Shown here: positions 1 through 9,712 of the stretch, one piece after another | How positions within the stretch are numbered: position 1 is the stretch's first letter | Layout: every line of letters begins with the position of its first letter | DNA from: Planctomycetota bacterium | GTDB lineage: Bacteria > Planctomycetota > Phycisphaerae > UBA1845 > UTPLA1 | Assembly: GCA_016712275.1 (NCBI GenBank) | Contig: JADJRI010000011.1 | Coordinates: 62,001-126,000, forward strand | Direction: 5' to 3' | Length of the DNA: 64,000 nucleotides | Notes under the pieces: model-generated | Databases searched by the model: none | Seen by the model: the letters and a program-made list of their open reading frames with translations, nothing else | Told to the model about the DNA's origin: nothing | Position numbers and translations under genes: made by a program

Positions 1-1
1 G

Positions 2-611
2 GCCGATCATGGCGAGGAGTTTTTTGATCACGATGGCTTCGAGCATGGCCATACTTTGTACGACGAGATGATTCGAGTGCCGCTCGTGTTGTGGGGACCG
101 GAGGCCGTAAAGCCCGGTATGTCCAAGACAGCAGTGGGACACGTGGATGTCGCCAACGTTGTGCGTGCTGTCTGATGTTGTGCCCTTCGATACTTTTCAG
201 GGAACAAATCTACAGTTGATGATGGACGAGCATGCGATCGCCGATCATCGCATTTTCAGCCAGGGCAATATGTGGGGGCCGGAGTTACAAGCACTGCGTC
301 TGGACGGCTACAAGGTCATCCAAAAAAACATTGGTCGCGAGGCATATGAAGTACGAGTTGATCCAAAAGAAAGTCGCAATCTCGCCCGAGAAAGCGAGTT
401 TGTAAAACTGTGCGACGAGTTACAAAAAAAGTTAAAGGAGTTTTCGATAAGGCTTGGAAACAAGCCGGGAGTGCCGGTTGCCCTTACCGCGGAAGAGCAG
501 AAGGGATTGAATGACTTGGGCTACACCAGCAAAGGTCGCAGCGAATCCGAACTAAGTTCTACACAACCGGCAACTCAGCCTTCAACCCAAGATAGCAAAT
601 CCGCTCCATAA
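2..611 (+). CDS. Sulfatase/alkaline-phosphatase-superfamily protein, C-terminal part, frameshifted
   Basis: The gene enters from outside the window, so only about the last 200 residues are seen. The first frame reads ADHGEEFFDHDGFEHGHTLY, a sulfatase-type metal-binding DHG motif, then RVPLVLWGP as in sulfatase C-terminal halves. That frame stops near 170, while the family pattern (SPTLCVLSDVV, after an HVD motif) continues from about 147 in another frame to a stop at 611. A single indel near 143-150 explains this. The C-terminus ends in a polar S/T/Q/P-rich tail (STQPATQPSTQ) also found on the next gene, so the two are probably paralogues. It likely acts outside the cytoplasm on sulfate or phosphate esters; the substrate is unknown. 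Confidence 0.75.
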
Positions 612-614
612 TTC

Positions 615-2104
615 ATGCGAAACTGCCTACTCATAATCCTTGTTCTCGGCTCCATGCTTTGCTCCCCCGGCTGCAGCAAAGAGGCCGACACCCGCGGCCA
701 GAGCGCTCCCAGCGTCTTCATCATCGTTCTTGACGCGGCCTCGGCCCAGTACTTCGGCTGCTACGGCGACACCCACGGCACCAGCCCGAACATCGATCGC
801 TTCGCGGCCGAAAGCGTCCTTTTTGAAAATGCCTACGGTCAGACGCCGACAACCGTCACATCCACGGCCAGCCTCATGACCGGCGTGCGGGCCACGACGC
901 ATCTGATGACCGACACAACCGTGCTCGACCCCAAATTCGAAACCATGCCGCAGGCTTTCTCAAGGCAGGGCATGACCTGCTACGGCGTCATTGGCAACCC
1001 CTTCGCGGGCGCGCCGGCCACCGGGCTCGATCGCGGTTATGCCGAGGCCGTGCAGGTCTATGCTTTGGATTCGCTCAAGACCAAACGGCGCATGGAGGAA
1101 AGCAGCAAATTCATTGTCACGCTGCCGGAGGACATCGCCGGGGAAACGTACAAGCTCCTGCCAAAATGAAGCCGAATGGCACATTTTCCTACATCCACTT
1201 CCTCCAACCGCACAAGCCCTACACGCCGCCGCAGTCCTACCTGCGGCGCTTCAGCGCCGAGCTGACGGATTGGAACACGCTGCACACGGCATGGCTGGCC
1301 GCAAACCAGAGCGGCCAGGCGCAGAAATCCACTATTCGCGGGCTCAAATGCCGCTATCGTGCCAACATTCAATATGTCGATGCGGCCGTCGGCGAATTGT
1401 TCGACAAATTGAAAAAGGCCGGCCTGTACGATGAATCGGTGATTGTCGTCATGGCCGACCACGGCGACGCTTTTTTCAAGCACAAGCAGTTCGGCCACAA
1501 CTCGACGCTCTATGACGACATGACGCGCATTCCGATGATCATGAAGTTTCCCAAGAGCCAGGGCGTGAAGCCCCGCCGCGTGAAGCAGCCCGTCGAGACG
1601 ATCGACGTGCTGCCGACACTCTGCGATTTTCTCAAGCTGTCACAGCCGATGGGTCTCGAGGGCGACAGCCTCTGGAGCCTTTGCACCGGCGACAAGAACG
1701 AACTGCCCGGCGCCGAGGTCATCACCTGCACCATCCAGCGTTCGCGCCACGCCGTGCGATTTCGCGATTTCAAGTACATTTACAACAAGCGCGGCGGGCT
1801 TGAGGAACTCTACGATCTGCGAAGCGACCCCGACGAACAGCACAACCTCGCCTCGCGCGATCCGAAGAAAACGAAAGACATGCACGAGTTGCTTGCAAGA
1901 AGCGTCGATCTCATTGGCGGCAAAACGGTGGCACAATCCAGCAAGCTCAGCGATGATCCCAAAATGAAGAGTCTGATCGAATCGCTCGGATATTCCAGCA
2001 AGGGAATCGACGAGGAGTATGGATTCGACCCCGCGTCGGCCACATCGCAGCCGACGACCCAACCCTCGTTCACGAATGAAGACGAAAGTGATGGCGATTG
2101 CTAA
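615..2104 (+). CDS. Sulfatase-like lipoprotein, frameshifted near 1165
   Basis: About 495 residues if the two frames are joined. The N-terminus (MRNCLLIILVLGSMLCSPGC) is a probable lipoprotein signal. The sulfatase fold shows in IIVLDAASAQYFGCYG, in the SLMTG segment, in HFLQPHKPYTPP and in MADHGDAFF. The usual formylglycine motif C-x-P-S-R is absent: the aligned stretch is TVTSTASLMTG, so Cys, Pro and Arg are all replaced. It may therefore use Thr or Ser as nucleophile like other alkaline-phosphatase-superfamily enzymes, or be inactive. The first frame ends CTG CCA AAA TGA and the second starts at the overlapping ATG; one extra A in the A4 run would restore a single protein. It starts three bases after the previous stop and so probably shares its operon. 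Confidence 0.8.
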
Positions 2105-2150
2105 AGACCGGCGTCAATGGGCGCTGTCCGCAGGGATGCGGAAATAGAGG

Positions 2151-4223
2151 ATGATCGCGAAGGACCAGGCAGCCATGCCACAGGAACCGGAAAAAACAGT
2201 GGGCACCGCCGCCGGACCGCCTGCCGCGGCTTTCGGTTCGCTGCAGGGTGTCGCGCTATCGGCACGCGATTACCTGTGCTTCGCGCTGGTCTTCGTCGTC
2301 GCCCTCGCCCTGCGGATCGTCTATCTGCTACAGGTCTCAAAGAGTCCCCTTTTCGACAGCCCCATTCTCGATGCCGAAGCCCACGATATCTGGGCGAGAA
2401 TGATCGCCGACGGCGTCTCCATGTTTTCCGGAACGGCCTATTTCAAAGCGCCGCTCTATCCTTATTTCCTTGCTTTCACACGCATGCTATCCGGCGATCT
2501 CTATTGGGCGCCACGCGTCGCGCAAATCATCATGGGCGCAGCAAGTTGCGGGTTCGTCTATCTCCTCGGTCGCGAAGCCTTTAACCGGGCTGTCGGTCTC
2601 ATCGCGGGGCTGGCGGCCTCATCCTATTGGGTGATGATCTATTTTGACACTGAGTTGCTTCTCGAACCGCTGAGCATTTTTCTGACGCTCGTCAGTCTGT
2701 GGCTCATCTTCCGCGCGGCCAAGAGCGGTGCAATTCTGACTTGGGTTTTCGCAGGGCTGTTCATGGGCCTGTCCGCCATTAACCGGCCCAACGTTTTGCT
2801 TATCATTCCATTTATCGCGGTTTGGATTCTCTGGCTGGAGCGCCGGCGATTCGGCTTTGCTGCCGTCCGCGCCGCCGCGTGGTGCGTGGCCTGCGCGCTC
2901 CCGATCATTCCGGTGACGATTCGCAACATTGTCGAAGGCGACGATTTCGTCCTGATCGCCTCACAGGCCGGACCGAATTTCTACATCGGCAACAATCCAA
3001 AGTCGGATGGCTTTACAGCCAATTTGCCCGGCTCTCGTTCAAGTTGGACCGGCGGATTTTCCGACTGGATTTCAATGGCCGAAATGGAAACCGGCCGAAA
3101 AATGAAGGCATCGGAGGTCGACAAGTTCTTCTTCGGCAAGTCCTGGGATTTCATTCTCAACCATCGCGGGCGCGCGCTCGCGTTGACGCTGGCCAAGGTG
3201 CAGCTCTTTTTCTACGAGTGGGAGATTCCCAACGATTCCGATCCGCAGTCGATGGCCGATATTTACGCGCCGTGGATGGCGAAGTTGCCGGTGAGGTCCG
3301 GGGCGATCCTCGCGCTGGGTCTGATTGGCTTTGTGCTCGCGCTGTTCGATTTCAAGCGATTGCTTCCGCTGACGGGATTCCTGGTTCTCTATTCCGCATC
3401 GGTCATTGCCTTCTTCGTCTGCTCGCGATTTCGAATTCCGATGATGCCCGTGGCCATCGTTCTGGCGGCAGTCGTGCCGGTCAAGCTCTACATGCTGGCC
3501 CGTGATCGTGATTGGCGAACAATTTTCGGAATCGGAATATTCACCTATCTCGCGTGGGTTGCGATCCATCGCGGCATGCAACCGTCAATCATCAACAAGA
3601 ACGCCGCTGTGTCACATCAGCGCATCGGCCAGAAATTGGGCGAAAAGGGACAACCCGGCGAAGAGGAGCAATACAAACTCGCCCTGCAAATGGACCCCAA
3701 CTGCGAGGAAGCGGAATCGTGTTATGCCTATTTCCTGGTTCGCAAAGGTGATCTCTCCGGAGCAATTCGCCATTTTCAAAAAGCTCTTGAGATCAACGGC
3801 GAGTTGGATGTGCATGCAACGCTCGCGGCCATTCTCGCGCAGCAGGGCCGCTGGGATGAGGCCATCAACACAATCCGCGCGGGATTGATTCATCTCCCCG
3901 GCTATTTGGACTTGAAGCGAAAGCTGGCCTTTATGCTCGCCACCTGTCCGATCGACCGCCTCCGCGATGGGAAAGAGGCCGTACGGTTGGCGGAGGATGT
4001 GGCCGCCGTCGGCGAGGAAATTCCCGAAACCTACGACACGCTGGCCGTGGCCTATGCCGAGGCCGGCCGATTCGAGGAGGCGACGCAAGCGGTCGATAAG
4101 GCGATGCGACTGGCCGAAGAACATTCAAACATTCAAGCGGTACTTCAGATTCGGGAGCACCAAAGGCTGATTCGCGAAGGTAAACCCTTTCGCCAGAATG
4201 TGGGCGTGACTTCCTCGCCGTGA
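2151..4223 (+). CDS. GT39-like multi-spanning glycosyltransferase with C-terminal TPR domain
   Basis: 690 residues. Residues about 40-460 form some ten hydrophobic segments with the layout of ArnT/PMT-type lipid-linked sugar transferases: an acidic first loop (ILDAEAHDIW), then TAYFKAPLYPYFLA, and a later RPNVLLIIPF. The last ~200 residues are soluble helical TPR-like repeats (EEAESCYAYFLVRKGDLSGA, ETYDTLAVAYAEAGRFEEA). The protein probably moves a sugar from a polyprenyl carrier to a substrate on the outer face of the inner membrane, with the TPR part as a partner or substrate platform. The start at 2151 has a purine-rich AGAGG just before it; an internal Met at 2175 is an alternative. It lies between sulfatase-like and phosphodiesterase-like genes on the same strand, suggesting a shared envelope role. 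Substrate unknown. Confidence 0.8.
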   Translation: MIAKDQAAMPQEPEKTVGTAAGPPAAAFGSLQGVALSARDYLCFALVFVVALALRIVYLLQVSKSPLFDSPILDAEAHDIWARMIADGVSMFSGTAYFKAPLYPYFLAFTRMLSGDLYWAPRVAQIIMGAASCGFVYLLGREAFNRAVGLIAGLAASSYWVMIYFDTELLLEPLSIFLTLVSLWLIFRAAKSGAILTWVFAGLFMGLSAINRPNVLLIIPFIAVWILWLERRRFGFAAVRAAAWCVACALPIIPVTIRNIVEGDDFVLIASQAGPNFYIGNNPKSDGFTANLPGSRSSWTGGFSDWISMAEMETGRKMKASEVDKFFFGKSWDFILNHRGRALALTLAKVQLFFYEWEIPNDSDPQSMADIYAPWMAKLPVRSGAILALGLIGFVLALFDFKRLLPLTGFLVLYSASVIAFFVCSRFRIPMMPVAIVLAAVVPVKLYMLARDRDWRTIFGIGIFTYLAWVAIHRGMQPSIINKNAAVSHQRIGQKLGEKGQPGEEEQYKLALQMDPNCEEAESCYAYFLVRKGDLSGAIRHFQKALEINGELDVHATLAAILAQQGRWDEAINTIRAGLIHLPGYLDLKRKLAFMLATCPIDRLRDGKEAVRLAEDVAAVGEEIPETYDTLAVAYAEAGRFEEATQAVDKAMRLAEEHSNIQAVLQIREHQRLIREGKPFRQNVGVTSSP

Positions 4224-4369
4224 TCGATTTCACCGTGATATTGGTTGATCCTGATGGTCGCGCGCCGACTGGCGACAAAGTGATAATTCTGCGAGAATAA
4301 CATGCTTAAAACTTCGATCCTTGGCCGCACGGGTGGTCGGCTTCGAGATTAAACAAACTGGAACCGTTC

Positions 4370-5047
4370 ATGTCGCAATCCACAACAGGCAATGCCGAAG
4401 TCCAAACGCGTACGATCGCTCCTTCAACGGCCCTCTTGGGCTTGATTGTCGCGAACGCAACGGTCTTCACCTCCAGCTTTTGCATCATGGTGATTGAACT
4501 GGTGGCCGGTCGCTTGATCGCACCTTTTGTCGGTTCATCTTTATATACCTGGACTTCCATCATCGGCATCGTCTTGGCGGGCATCGCCGGCGGTAATTAT
4601 CTCGGCGGCCGCATCGCGGATCGATATGCGATTAACAACCAGCGTGCGAAGCGAACGCTCTGCATCCTTTTTCTGCTGGCCGGCGTCATCGCGGCGGGCA
4701 TTGGAATATACAACCAGATCGTCGGCCCACTCTTCGCAGAGTTGAGCTTCTTCAGATTGCGCATCGCCCTGCACGTTACTCTCGTATTCTTCATTCCCTG
4801 CGCCATGCTCGGCCTTATCAGCCCCGTGGTCGCCAAGATGGCGCTCGATCTCGGCCGCCAGACCGGCCGCACGATGGGCAGCGTATATGCATGGGGCGTC
4901 GTGGGCAGCATCTTCGGCACCTTCATGACCGGCTTTTATTTTGTAGCGGTGATGAAAACATCGACAATCGTTCTCTCCGTGGCGGGCGTGCTCTTGGCCG
5001 TCGCGGTGCTTTACGGCCTTGCGTCCATGAGTCGGTCGTCGTCATGA
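4370..5047 (+). CDS. Stand-alone spermidine-synthase-like integral membrane domain
   Basis: 225 residues with six or seven hydrophobic segments. The stretch SFCIMVIELVAGRLIAPFVG, followed by TWTSIIGIVLAGIAGGNYLG and GRIADRY, is the signature of the membrane half found N-terminal to SpeE-type aminopropyltransferase domains. The catalytic half is absent: the protein stops at 5047 after a last transmembrane helix, and no methyltransferase-like fold follows. The stop overlaps the next start (ATGA at 5044-5047), so translation is probably coupled to the phosphodiesterase gene. In fused homologues this domain resembles a shortened transporter. Function here is unknown; a membrane partner for the downstream hydrolase is a guess from the overlap. 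Confidence 0.75.
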   Translation: MSQSTTGNAEVQTRTIAPSTALLGLIVANATVFTSSFCIMVIELVAGRLIAPFVGSSLYTWTSIIGIVLAGIAGGNYLGGRIADRYAINNQRAKRTLCILFLLAGVIAAGIGIYNQIVGPLFAELSFFRLRIALHVTLVFFIPCAMLGLISPVVAKMALDLGRQTGRTMGSVYAWGVVGSIFGTFMTGFYFVAVMKTSTIVLSVAGVLLAVAVLYGLASMSRSSS

Positions 5048-7179
5048 TCAAGTTCTCCCGCAAAGGCAATTTCGTTTCGCGCATTGTATTGATCGCGGCG
5101 GCCTTGCTGCTGTGTTCGACATCGGTCGCCAGCGCCTACATCGGCCCGGGCGCGGGTTTCGCACTGGCCTCGTCGCTTTTTGTCGTGTTCTGGACATTTC
5201 TGCTCGCCGTCATTGCGATTTTGACCTGGCCGATTCGATGGGTGGTTCGCGCCGTGCGCGGCCGCGCGGCATTTTCGCGGAGCAAGATTCGGCGGATGGT
5301 CATCCTCGGGCTCGACGGGCTCGAACACACGCTGGCCGATCGTTTCATGGCGGAAGGAAAAATGCCGAATCTTCAGAAGCTGCGCGATCGAGGCAGCTTT
5401 CAATTGCTCGGCACGACAACGCCGCCGCTCTCGCCGGTGGCATGGTCCAGCTTTCTGACCGGCTCAAACCCCGGCAAGCACAACATATTCGATTTTCTAA
5501 ACGCCAATCGGCGGAACTACACGCCGTTCCTGTCGTCGGTGGATATTCAGGCGCCGACGAAGAATTTCAAACTCGGCAAGTATCTGATTCCGCTCAACAA
5601 ACCCTCAATTCGGCTGATGCGTAAGGGCAAGCCCTTTTGGAATACGCTCGGCGAACACGGCATTTTCACCTCGGTGATTCGTGTGCCGATCACATGGCCG
5701 CCGGAGAAGTGCCGTGGCGTTGTCCTTTCGGCCATGTGCGTGCCGGATCTTCGCGGAACGCAGGGTCTTTTTTCTTTTTACAGCACCCGGCAGGATGACG
5801 GCGCGGAGAAAACCGGCGGCGAACAGGTGCGCGTGAAGCGCGAGGGGAATTTCATTCGCAGCGAACTGATCGGCCCCGACAACAGCATGAAACCCGGCGC
5901 CGGTGCGATGAAAATTCCATTCTCGATCGAAATCGTCCGTCGGGATGAAGCGGTCTTGAAACTCGATGGTGAGTCGTACCCATTGCGCGCATACGAGTAC
6001 ACGCCGTGGATCACGGTGAAATTCAAAGCGGCCCCGGGTGTGACCGTCAACGGCATCACGCGGTTCATGCTCGTTTCAACTGAGCCGGAATTCGAACTCT
6101 ATGTCATGCCGATCAACCTCGATCCCGAAAAACCGGCAATGCCGATTTCCCATCCTGCGGCCTATAGCACCTATCTTTCGAAGCGGTATGGACCTTTTGC
6201 CACGCTCGGATTGGCCGAAGATACCTGGGTGTTGAACGAAGGCCTGGTCGAGGATGGCGCGTTTCTCGACCAGTGCCTGAGCATTGACGCGGAACGGGAA
6301 AAGCAGTTCTTTGATTCGCTGGAAAATACAAAGCGCGGGCTCTGCGTGTGCGTGTTCGACGGAACCGACCGCATTCAGCACATGTTCTGGCGATATCTGG
6401 AGCGCGATCATCCGGCACATCCGGCCAATCTCGATCCCGCATATACGCCGAACCGTTTCGAGACGACCATCGAAGACTTGTACGTTCGCATGGATCAACT
6501 CGTCGGCGAAACGATGGACCGCATCGACGACGACAACACAATGCTGATGGTCATTTCCGACCATGGCTTCAATTCGTTTCGGCGCGGCATCGATTTGAAT
6601 GCGTGGCTGATCGAACAGGGCTACATGGTGCTCAAGCCCGGCGCGAAACTGGGCTTTAAGTATCTGTCCGAAGTCGATTGGTCCAAAACACGGGCTTTCG
6701 CGCTGGGCCTGGCCGGCATTTTCCTGAATGTGAAAGGCCGCGAAGCTCAGGGCGTCGTCGAGCCCGGAACCGCAGCGCAGACTCTGAAAGACGAGATCAT
6801 CGCAAAGCTCACGGGCCTGAAGGATCCGAAGTCAAACCAGCCGGGCATTCGCCGCGTGTTCGACAAGGAAAAGTGCTATCAGGGCCCGTTTCGCGATTCC
6901 GCGCCCGACCTCGTTGTCGGCTATCATCGCGGATACCGCGTCGACTGGGATACGGCCATCGGCAAGGTCACCAGCGACGTGTTTCACGACAACGTCAAGG
7001 CGTGGAGCGGTGATCACTGCATTGATCCGGAACTGATTCCCGGAGTCTTGTTTTGCAGTCACAAAATTGAAAGTGATTCGCCGCGATTGATGGATCTCGG
7101 CCCGACCGCGCTGAACCTGTTCGGCGTCGATGTTCCGAAGAATATGGACGGCGTGCCGCTCAAGATTGCCGTCGCATGA
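5044..7179 (+). CDS. Membrane-anchored type I phosphodiesterase/nucleotide pyrophosphatase-like protein
   Basis: 711 residues starting at the ATG that overlaps the upstream stop. The first ~75 residues hold a hydrophobic leader and a second transmembrane segment. The alkaline-phosphatase-like domain begins at RRMVILGLDGLEHTLADRF (first metal Asp) and continues with SPVAWSSFLTG, which carries the nucleophile in this family, NPGKHNIFDF, DGTDRIQHMFWRY, SDHGFNSFRRGIDLNAWL and GDHCIDPELIPGVL. These are the metal and active-site blocks of Phosphodiest (NPP-like) proteins. The enzyme is expected to hydrolyse phosphodiesters outside the inner membrane; its natural substrate cannot be told. The gene at 7336 is a clear paralogue with the same motif order. 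Confidence 0.85.
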   Translation: MIKFSRKGNFVSRIVLIAAALLLCSTSVASAYIGPGAGFALASSLFVVFWTFLLAVIAILTWPIRWVVRAVRGRAAFSRSKIRRMVILGLDGLEHTLADRFMAEGKMPNLQKLRDRGSFQLLGTTTPPLSPVAWSSFLTGSNPGKHNIFDFLNANRRNYTPFLSSVDIQAPTKNFKLGKYLIPLNKPSIRLMRKGKPFWNTLGEHGIFTSVIRVPITWPPEKCRGVVLSAMCVPDLRGTQGLFSFYSTRQDDGAEKTGGEQVRVKREGNFIRSELIGPDNSMKPGAGAMKIPFSIEIVRRDEAVLKLDGESYPLRAYEYTPWITVKFKAAPGVTVNGITRFMLVSTEPEFELYVMPINLDPEKPAMPISHPAAYSTYLSKRYGPFATLGLAEDTWVLNEGLVEDGAFLDQCLSIDAEREKQFFDSLENTKRGLCVCVFDGTDRIQHMFWRYLERDHPAHPANLDPAYTPNRFETTIEDLYVRMDQLVGETMDRIDDDNTMLMVISDHGFNSFRRGIDLNAWLIEQGYMVLKPGAKLGFKYLSEVDWSKTRAFALGLAGIFLNVKGREAQGVVEPGTAAQTLKDEIIAKLTGLKDPKSNQPGIRRVFDKEKCYQGPFRDSAPDLVVGYHRGYRVDWDTAIGKVTSDVFHDNVKAWSGDHCIDPELIPGVLFCSHKIESDSPRLMDLGPTALNLFGVDVPKNMDGVPLKIAVA

Positions 7180-7191
7180 GGAGGCCATTTT

Positions 7192-7236
7192 CATTTGGGT
7201 GTGGAACGGGCTAATAGCCTGTTCCACACCCAAATG
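7192..7236. repeat. Long palindromic repeat, GTGTGG...GGCTA family, copy 1
   Basis: Two 21-base arms (7192-7212 and 7216-7236) pair with one mismatch around a three-base AAT loop. The core GTGTGGAACGGGCTA is shared with copies at 7281-7323 and 49831-49883. It starts 12 bases after the phosphodiesterase stop. It may act as a transcript-end hairpin, but there is no T-run. Confidence 0.85.
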
Positions 7237-7280
7237 CACTGGTTCCGGCTAGTCATGGAGTTCAAATACGAGAGACTCGC

Positions 7281-7323
7281 GCAGAAGTGTGGCACCGGCT
7301 ATTCGCCGGTGCCACACTTCTGC
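7281..7323. repeat. Long palindromic repeat, GTGTGG...GGCTA family, copy 2
   Basis: Perfect 19-base arms (7281-7299 and 7305-7323) flank a five-base loop. The core GTGTGGCACCGGCTA matches the other two copies. Together with copy 1, two such hairpins lie within 130 bases in the gap between two phosphodiesterase paralogues, just ahead of the next start. Confidence 0.85.
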
Positions 7324-7335
7324 CGACACAGGATA

Positions 7336-9450
7336 ATGTTGTTTACCATTATGAGAATTCTGTTTGCCATCTTGATTTGTCTTTCAGCCTTCTCGAGCGG
7401 CTGCGATAGAGCGACCTCCGGCCAAACCACATCCGCGCCGGCCAAGCCCGCCAAAACGCCGAAATTCAAAAAGGTGCTTGTGCTCGGCTGCGATGGCATG
7501 GATCCCAAACTGGTGCGGCGGCTGATCGACGAGGGTCGCATGCCGAATTTCGCCAAGTTGGAAAATCAGGGTGGCTTCAAGCCAATGGAGACCAGCATTC
7601 CGCCGCAAAGCCCCGTCGCATGGTCGAATTTCATTACCGGCGCGAACCCGGGCGTGCATGGCGTTTTTGATTTCATCCACCGCGATTTCACTCCCACAAA
7701 AGCCGCCAACAACGTGCAGCCTCGGCCCTCGACAAGTATCAGTCTCCCGGCACCCACGCCCTGGTCCACGTTCACAATCGGGAACTACAACTTCACCACC
7801 TCTCATTTGAACCCCTTTGCGGCCGGCGCAGAAACGAAACTCGCCCGCATGGGAGTGCCATTCTGGGATTATCTCGACGAACGTGGCATTCCAATTCAGA
7901 TGTACAAGTTGGCCGCGAACTACCCGCCGAGCGAGTCAAAGCACGGCCATATGTGCTGTCTGGCGGGAATGGGTGTGCCGGATGCGCTGGCTTCGCTAGG
8001 GACCTATCAACATTTCACGACCGAACCGCGCGCGCCGATCGAGCTGGGCGGCGGACGGCGCGATCGACTGGCCCGTGACTTCAAGGACGGCAGCTTTGTC
8101 GCCACGCTTCGCGGACCCAAGAACGAATTCCTTCCGACCAACCCGCGCACAGGCGAGCCGCCCGACATGCAAAAGGATCTTCGTGTTTATCGAGACCCCG
8201 TAAACCCCTGCGTGAAAATCAAGTGGACAAACGAGGGCGTCGCCGGAAACACGATCAAAGAAGTGGTGATGAACGAGGGCGAGTGGAGCGATTGGCACGA
8301 GGTTCATTTTCTGAAAACACCGGCCGGCCCCACCCTTGCCGCGATGGTTCGTTTTTATCTGCAGGAAGTCTCCAGCCAGCGAATTCGACTCTATGTATCG
8401 CCGCTCAATTTCATTCCGACCAATTCGGCCGCCGTCATCAGCGAGCCGCCGGAGTTTGTCGCGGAAATCGGCGAAGCGATCGGCCCTTTCTACACACAGG
8501 GCTTCGCCGAGTCTTTCAAAGCCCGCCATTTCAACGACATTAATGATGAGGAATACCGAGTACAAGCCGACATTGTGCTGGACGAAAGCATGAAGATGCT
8601 CGATTACGCCCTGGAACGCTATGTCGATGGCGTGCTCTTCTTCTACTTCAGCGGCACGGATTTGCAATCGCACATTTTCTGGTGGGATTCCGACCGGCCG
8701 CACCCGTTTCGATCTCCGGAAGATACCCGGAAGTACTTCGGCGTCATCGCGCGGATTTATGAACGAATGGACGAGGCGCTGGGCAGATGCATGGCATCGA
8801 TGGGCGACGACACGACATACATCGTCATGTCGGACCACGGGTTTGGAAACTTTCGACGGCAATTCGGCCTCAATACTTGGTTGCGAGAAAACGGCTATCT
8901 TGATTCGTCGGATGATGTGTTCAGCTCGAAAACCAATTGGGCCAACACCAAGGCATACGGCCTGGGAATCAACGGCCTGTATGTGAACCTGAAGGGTCGG
9001 GAAGCGCTCGGTAGCGTCGATCCCGCGGATCGGGATGCACTGCTCGATGAAATAACGGAAAAACTTCTGGCTGTTGTTGATCCGGAGGAACCCGATGTTC
9101 ACCCGATTCGACGGGTCTATCGCAGCGATACGACCTACAGCGGAAAAGAAAAAGGAAACGCGCCGGACTTGGTCATTGGCTACGAAAAAGACTACCGCAG
9201 CAGTTGGCAGACAGGGCTGGGCCACTTCGACAAAATGGTCATTTCGGATAATAAGGAAGCATGGAGCGCGGACCATTGCATCGCCCATGACCTCGTGCCG
9301 GGCATACTTCTGTGCAACCGAAGAATCCAATTGGAGTCGCCGGCGCTGATCGATGTCGCTCCATCCATTCTCGCGGAATTCGGAATTGCGACGCCCAAGA
9401 GCATGGAAGGTCGCAGCTTTCTGCCGCAGGCGACCGGCAGCGCTCCATAG
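7336..9450 (+). CDS. Secreted type I phosphodiesterase/nucleotide pyrophosphatase-like protein (paralogue)
   Basis: 704 residues from the ATG at 7336, which follows an AGGA. Reading further upstream would translate the palindromic repeats, so those residues are excluded; 7351 is an alternative start. A hydrophobic leader ends in SAFSSGC, a possible but atypical lipobox. The catalytic domain has KKVLVLGCDGMDPKLV, SPVAWSNFITG, NPGVHGVFDF, GTDLQSHIFWW, SDHGFGNFRRQFGLNTWL and SADHCIAHDLVPGILL. These blocks match the protein encoded just upstream in the same order, so the pair arose by duplication. It differs in lacking the two N-terminal membrane helices, placing it in the periplasm or on a lipid anchor. 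Expected chemistry is phosphodiester or pyrophosphate hydrolysis; substrate unknown. Confidence 0.85.
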   Translation: MLFTIMRILFAILICLSAFSSGCDRATSGQTTSAPAKPAKTPKFKKVLVLGCDGMDPKLVRRLIDEGRMPNFAKLENQGGFKPMETSIPPQSPVAWSNFITGANPGVHGVFDFIHRDFTPTKAANNVQPRPSTSISLPAPTPWSTFTIGNYNFTTSHLNPFAAGAETKLARMGVPFWDYLDERGIPIQMYKLAANYPPSESKHGHMCCLAGMGVPDALASLGTYQHFTTEPRAPIELGGGRRDRLARDFKDGSFVATLRGPKNEFLPTNPRTGEPPDMQKDLRVYRDPVNPCVKIKWTNEGVAGNTIKEVVMNEGEWSDWHEVHFLKTPAGPTLAAMVRFYLQEVSSQRIRLYVSPLNFIPTNSAAVISEPPEFVAEIGEAIGPFYTQGFAESFKARHFNDINDEEYRVQADIVLDESMKMLDYALERYVDGVLFFYFSGTDLQSHIFWWDSDRPHPFRSPEDTRKYFGVIARIYERMDEALGRCMASMGDDTTYIVMSDHGFGNFRRQFGLNTWLRENGYLDSSDDVFSSKTNWANTKAYGLGINGLYVNLKGREALGSVDPADRDALLDEITEKLLAVVDPEEPDVHPIRRVYRSDTTYSGKEKGNAPDLVIGYEKDYRSSWQTGLGHFDKMVISDNKEAWSADHCIAHDLVPGILLCNRRIQLESPALIDVAPSILAEFGIATPKSMEGRSFLPQATGSAP

Positions 9451-9494
9451 CGACATCACACGGTCACCAATACAACAAGTGAGGAGAATGTGGC

Positions 9495-9700
9495 ATGTTT
9501 GGTGGAAACGTAAAAATCGACAAGGGACTTTTGGATCGCGTAAAGAAATATTCCTCAGCGGCCGGCTACAGCAGCGCCGATGAATTCATCACCCACGCGA
9601 TCGAAAAGGAACTGGCGGAACTGGACAAGGTAAAAGGCGCGGGCGACGAAACCGATCCGGCCGTCCTGGAGCGGCTGCGGGCCTGGGTTACATCGAGTAA
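9495..9700 (+). CDS. Small ribbon-helix-helix-like protein, frameshifted at its C-terminus
   Basis: About 67 residues when corrected, beginning MFGGNVKIDKGLLDRVKKYS after a good AGGAG. The pattern of a short strand, a basic helix and a second acidic helix (SADEFITHAIEKELAEL) recalls ribbon-helix-helix proteins, but DNA binding is unproven. As read, the frame runs on to 9749 and into the next gene. One extra G in the G-run near 9680 would instead give ...GLGYIE followed by TAA at 9700, a tidier end 12 bases before the next ATG, so an indel is likely. It sits between the second phosphodiesterase gene and a membrane-protein gene and is probably co-transcribed. Confidence 0.7.
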
Positions 9701-9712
9701 TTCGAAGCATAC

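Noticed and set aside
7195..7335. A longer N-terminus for the phosphodiesterase gene from 7195
   Set aside because: It would translate two palindromic repeats ahead of a normal signal peptide; the start at 7336 has an AGGA.
7996..9459. A long open frame (~487 codons) on the minus strand across the second phosphodiesterase gene
   Set aside because: It is antisense to a clearly conserved gene, with no conserved motif of its own; GC-rich coding sequence produces such shadows.
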